Assembly: GCA_024227975.1 (NCBI GenBank) | Contig: JAAETV010000123.1 | Location: 1-8,687 of the forward strand | Origin: Actinomycetes bacterium | GTDB lineage: Bacteria > Actinomycetota > Acidimicrobiia > Acidimicrobiales > SZUA-35 | Length of the DNA stretch: 8,687 nucleotides | Direction of reading: 5' to 3' | Shown here: positions 6,154 to 8,687 of the stretch, piece after piece | How the letters are laid out: the number at the start of each line of letters is the position of its first letter | Position numbering within the stretch: position 1 is the first letter of the stretch | Made by a program: the position numbers and the translations under genes | Notes under the pieces: model-generated | Told to the model about the DNA's origin: nothing | Database searches by the model: none | Seen by the model: only the letters and a program-made list of their open reading frames with translations

Positions 6154-6180
6154 GGGGGATGGGCTCAGAGCCCATCCCCC
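6154..6180. terminator. Perfect inverted repeat, probable bidirectional terminator
   Basis: GGGGGATGGGCTC (6154–6166) and GAGCCCATCCCCC (6168–6180) are exact reverse complements around a single central A. As RNA this gives a 12-bp GC-rich stem with a 3-base loop on either strand. It lies 46 bases after the plus-strand oxidoreductase stop and 7 bases beyond the minus-strand OmpA-Bmp gene stop, so it separates two convergent genes. There is no U-tract, as is frequent for terminators in GC-rich bacteria. Confidence 0.75.
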
Positions 6181-6187
6181 CTAGTCG

Positions 6188-8671
6188 TCACGCACCATTG
6201 GGGACGACGATCGCTCCGCTGACAATGCCAGCGATGAGCTGATCCGCTCGTTGGCGGACGCCTTCGGAGAGGGCATATGAGGGGTTGAACTCAACGACGA
6301 GTCCTCCGTTTGCCAAGTTGGCACTGGAGCTCTTGCCCTGCACTGCTCCAGCGTCGATGTCGACAATGATGGGCCGCAAGATCACTTCCCAGTGATAGAC
6401 CTGCGAGGCGACAACCAGCGTCGGGGCCAACGATGCCTGATTGGACTGGGTCCCGAACCAGAGTGCCCCGTTCTCGCTGGCGATCGAGACGGCTCCGACC
6501 ACCATCTGGGCCGAGCCCGTCATCACATCCGCTCCAGCACCGACATGAGCCTGGGCTGCCTCTGCCGCCAGCGTCAGGTCGGAGAACGAACCGGTGTAGG
6601 TCACCTGAACATCGACCCCTGACGCCTCGGCTCGGGCTCCGGCCTGGAAGCCGTTCACATAGAGCTCGGCATCGCCGACCTCTATCGGTCCCACCACACC
6701 GATGACTCCAGAGCTGCTCAGCAGGCCAGCCATCCCACCCATGACATAGCCCCCCTCCTGGGAGGCAGCATCGTAGGCGTAGACATTGGGTAGCCCGAAG
6801 GTGTCGCTGGCAGTACCCCAGGCAAAAGCGACGTCCGGGAACTCCGGAGCGATTTCCAGCAAGGCTCCCCCGAACTGCGAACCGTGGGCAATCACTAGGT
6901 CATAGTCCTGGGCCGCATAGTCGCGAATGGCGGCTGCGGCTTCGTCGGGCACGAATGTGTTGTCGGTGATCGAGACCTCGACATTGCCCCGCTCGGCGGC
7001 AATGATGTTGACCGCGTCAACCATGCTCTGGGTGAAGGCAAGGTCGTTGCGAGCGCTCGGGGCGACGATGGCGATTCGAAGAAAGGCGTCGCTGCGGACC
7101 AGCGGAGAACCGACGGGGGCAATCACTTCAAACTCAACCCGTCGTTCCAGGCTGGCCAACGCTTCCGACCCTGAGGAGGTCTCCTCCCCTCGCGGCTCGA
7201 CTTCAAGCGCAGAGTCGGAAACACCGTGACCTACCAGATAGTCCTTGACGGCCTGGGCTCGGGCCCGACTGAGCTGTCGGTTGCTGTCATCAGGTCCACT
7301 GTCATCGGTGAATCCAACGATGGTGACGGGCAGATCGGGGTAGGCCACCATGATCGAGGCCACGGTGTTCAAGATCCTGATATGTAGCTCACTGAGCTTG
7401 GTCTCGCCGACGTCGAAGATGATCGGAGTTGTAGCAATGACCCGATCGAGCTCAGCCTGGAACGCGGCCGCTCGATCCCCTGCCCCCTGGCCAGTAGGGG
7501 GAACCGCAGCCGAGCCTTCGGTGACAGCTAGAGCCGATTGGTCGACCGGCTGGTCGCCGGCCAGGGCTCGGGCCGCACCGAGGGCCGTCTCTCGCTGGGC
7601 CTCCGAAGGGACCGTTCCTGACAGGTAGATAGTGCCATCACGGTCTTCGACACCGATGTTGTCGAAGCCGAGCCCTCGGAGCACAGCAACGATCTCATCG
7701 ACCCTCGTGTCGACGGCCGGGCCAGCAACCGCGGTCGTGTCACTGGCCAGCTCACTAGCCACCGTGCTCGGCTCCGAGCTGCGTCCAAACGGCATAGTCA
7801 GGGCCAGGTAGGCCACACCGATGACAGCCAAGACGACCCCGACCATTGCCGCCAGCCGGCGGGGCGGCACCTGGGATGGCGCCAACGCCGGTCCGGTCGC
7901 GCCTCGTCGACCAGCAGCAGCGGAGGGCGCCGCTGGCCGAGCAGAGCGGGCCGCAGCAGATGGAGGCATGGGCTGGCGATGACCCAAGGTGTGATCGTTG
8001 TCCCCTACCGGTCGCTCCCGGCCGACCTCGTGTTGATAGGTATGGTCGAATTGGCTGACCTGCCGACGTGGTGCGTCGTAGTAGGCGCCGGTTTCGAAAC
8101 TGATCTGATCCTCGAATCCGTCTTGGACCAGATCCTGCTCACGGCCATAGAGCTGCTCCCCACCCTTGTCATGATCGTTGGGAAGGCCTTGGGGCGGTTC
8201 GAACTGATCGAAACGGCCCAGTCGATCGACATGATCGGACTGGACACGCGGCAGCGGATGGGTGGACCGATCGGGCTGTGCCGGTTGGACAGGCACGTTC
8301 GCCGCCTGGGGCTGAACCGCAAGATCTCGTTCCGGGAGTTGGGCACGATCGAGGAAGGGCGGAGGGGCCAGACTTGGGTCGTGGGGTGGCCTCGGTTCAC
8401 GCTCAGCCAATGGGGCTCGCTCCAGCTGAGGAGCGGCCACGGACTGGGAAGCCGTCGACTCCACACGATCCGAGTCGTCACTATCAGACGGGTTGAGGTG
8501 GTGCACGGGAGCCAGCGGCGGCTCTTGGGCCACGGTTCGACTTGTCGCGACTGGATCGACGAGCTCTACCCGGTATTCGAGCTTGTTCACCTGGGAGATC
8601 TGAAGTCCGAGGGCCTCGCTCAGCCTGACGATGGATGCCCGGTTCTCACTGAAGTGAGAGAGCAGCGCCAT
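6188..8671 (-). CDS. Membrane-anchored BON–OmpA–Bmp fusion protein (peptidoglycan-binding plus solute-binding)
   Basis: This 827-residue mosaic has several regions. Residues 1–270 are polar, rich in Pro/Gln/Asp/Arg and probably disordered and cytoplasmic. One transmembrane helix spans about 273–293 after a basic R-R. A BON-like domain (320–385) follows. Next is an OmpA C-terminal domain (401–517) with G-F-T-D-D (453–457) and N-R-Q-L-S-R-A-R-A (464–472); Asp456 and Arg471 have the 15-residue spacing of the peptidoglycan (diaminopimelate) binding pair. The end is a Bmp/PnrA-type type-1 periplasmic binding domain (530–827) with N-D-L-A-F-T-Q-S (542–549), D-L-V-I-A-H-G-S-Q-F (591–600), Q-E-G-G-Y-V-M-G-G-M-A (638–648), G-V-I-G-V-V-G (655–661) and N-G-F-Q-A-G-A (673–679). 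TM–BON–OmpA matches mycobacterial ArfA (Rv0899); the binding domain is extra and lacks its own lipobox. The frame stays open from the ATG at 8671 to the window end with only a weak GGA ribosome site, so the true start may lie outside. Confidence 0.85.
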   Translation of the reverse strand: MALLSHFSENRASIVRLSEALGLQISQVNKLEYRVELVDPVATSRTVAQEPPLAPVHHLNPSDSDDSDRVESTASQSVAAPQLERAPLAEREPRPPHDPSLAPPPFLDRAQLPERDLAVQPQAANVPVQPAQPDRSTHPLPRVQSDHVDRLGRFDQFEPPQGLPNDHDKGGEQLYGREQDLVQDGFEDQISFETGAYYDAPRRQVSQFDHTYQHEVGRERPVGDNDHTLGHRQPMPPSAAARSARPAAPSAAAGRRGATGPALAPSQVPPRRLAAMVGVVLAVIGVAYLALTMPFGRSSEPSTVASELASDTTAVAGPAVDTRVDEIVAVLRGLGFDNIGVEDRDGTIYLSGTVPSEAQRETALGAARALAGDQPVDQSALAVTEGSAAVPPTGQGAGDRAAAFQAELDRVIATTPIIFDVGETKLSELHIRILNTVASIMVAYPDLPVTIVGFTDDSGPDDSNRQLSRARAQAVKDYLVGHGVSDSALEVEPRGEETSSGSEALASLERRVEFEVIAPVGSPLVRSDAFLRIAIVAPSARNDLAFTQSMVDAVNIIAAERGNVEVSITDNTFVPDEAAAAIRDYAAQDYDLVIAHGSQFGGALLEIAPEFPDVAFAWGTASDTFGLPNVYAYDAASQEGGYVMGGMAGLLSSSGVIGVVGPIEVGDAELYVNGFQAGARAEASGVDVQVTYTGSFSDLTLAAEAAQAHVGAGADVMTGSAQMVVGAVSIASENGALWFGTQSNQASLAPTLVVASQVYHWEVILRPIIVDIDAGAVQGKSSSANLANGGLVVEFNPSYALSEGVRQRADQLIAGIVSGAIVVPNGA

Positions 8672-8687
8672 CCGCGTTTCCGGATCC

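Noticed and set aside
8005..8481. Minus-strand open frame of 158 codons within the N-terminal part of the OmpA-Bmp gene
   Set aside because: It is an alternative frame of the same strand. The frame that runs on continuously into the membrane helix, OmpA and Bmp domains is the real one; low-complexity coding DNA often opens a second frame.
8682..8687. GGATCC at the very end, suggesting a BamHI cloning boundary
   Set aside because: The same hexamer occurs several times inside the window, so a copy at the edge is not evidence of a cloning junction.
1..8687. CRISPR array, tRNA/rRNA genes, insertion sequences or prophage genes
   Set aside because: I saw no regularly spaced repeats, no tRNA-like cloverleaf or rRNA segments, and no transposase, integrase or phage protein motifs on either strand.

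Overview
The window is GC-rich and densely coded. It has short intergenic gaps, a 4-base stop/start overlap, a GTG-started permease and a probable GTG start for livG. It also contains an envelope protein built on the transmembrane–BON–OmpA plan known from mycobacterial ArfA. Together these suggest an actinobacterium, perhaps an uncultured or environmental one such as an Acidimicrobiia-like lineage. That placement is inferred from style and domain content, not from a marker gene.

Left part (1–3915, minus strand): a high-affinity branched-chain amino acid type (HAAT/Liv) ABC transporter operon. It is transcribed right to left in the order livG – livF – livH – livM – substrate-binding lipoprotein. 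The two ATPases overlap by ATGA, and short gaps with Shine-Dalgarno sequences separate livF, livH and livM. A 123-base spacer with a hairpin precedes the binding-protein gene, of which only the signal peptide and first mature residues lie in the window. A 329-base gene-free stretch (3916–4244) upstream of livG holds an AT-rich -10-like box, repeated AAACG motifs and two hairpins, and is the likely promoter/leader of the operon.

Middle (4245–6107): a VOC (glyoxalase-fold) protein on the minus strand and a 3-hydroxyisobutyrate-dehydrogenase-family oxidoreductase on the plus strand. They diverge from a 96-base shared regulatory region. With the Liv transporter next door they could form an uptake-and-catabolism neighbourhood for an amino acid or an organic/acyl acid; this is inference.

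Right part (6188–8671, possibly running past the window edge, minus strand): an 827-residue mosaic protein. It has a long disordered N-terminal tail, one transmembrane helix, a BON-like domain, an OmpA-type peptidoglycan-binding domain and a complete C-terminal Bmp/PnrA-type periplasmic binding domain. Fusing a solute-binding domain to a cell-wall anchor is the most unusual feature of the window. A perfect 13-base-arm inverted repeat lies between this gene and the convergent oxidoreductase and probably terminates transcription from both sides.
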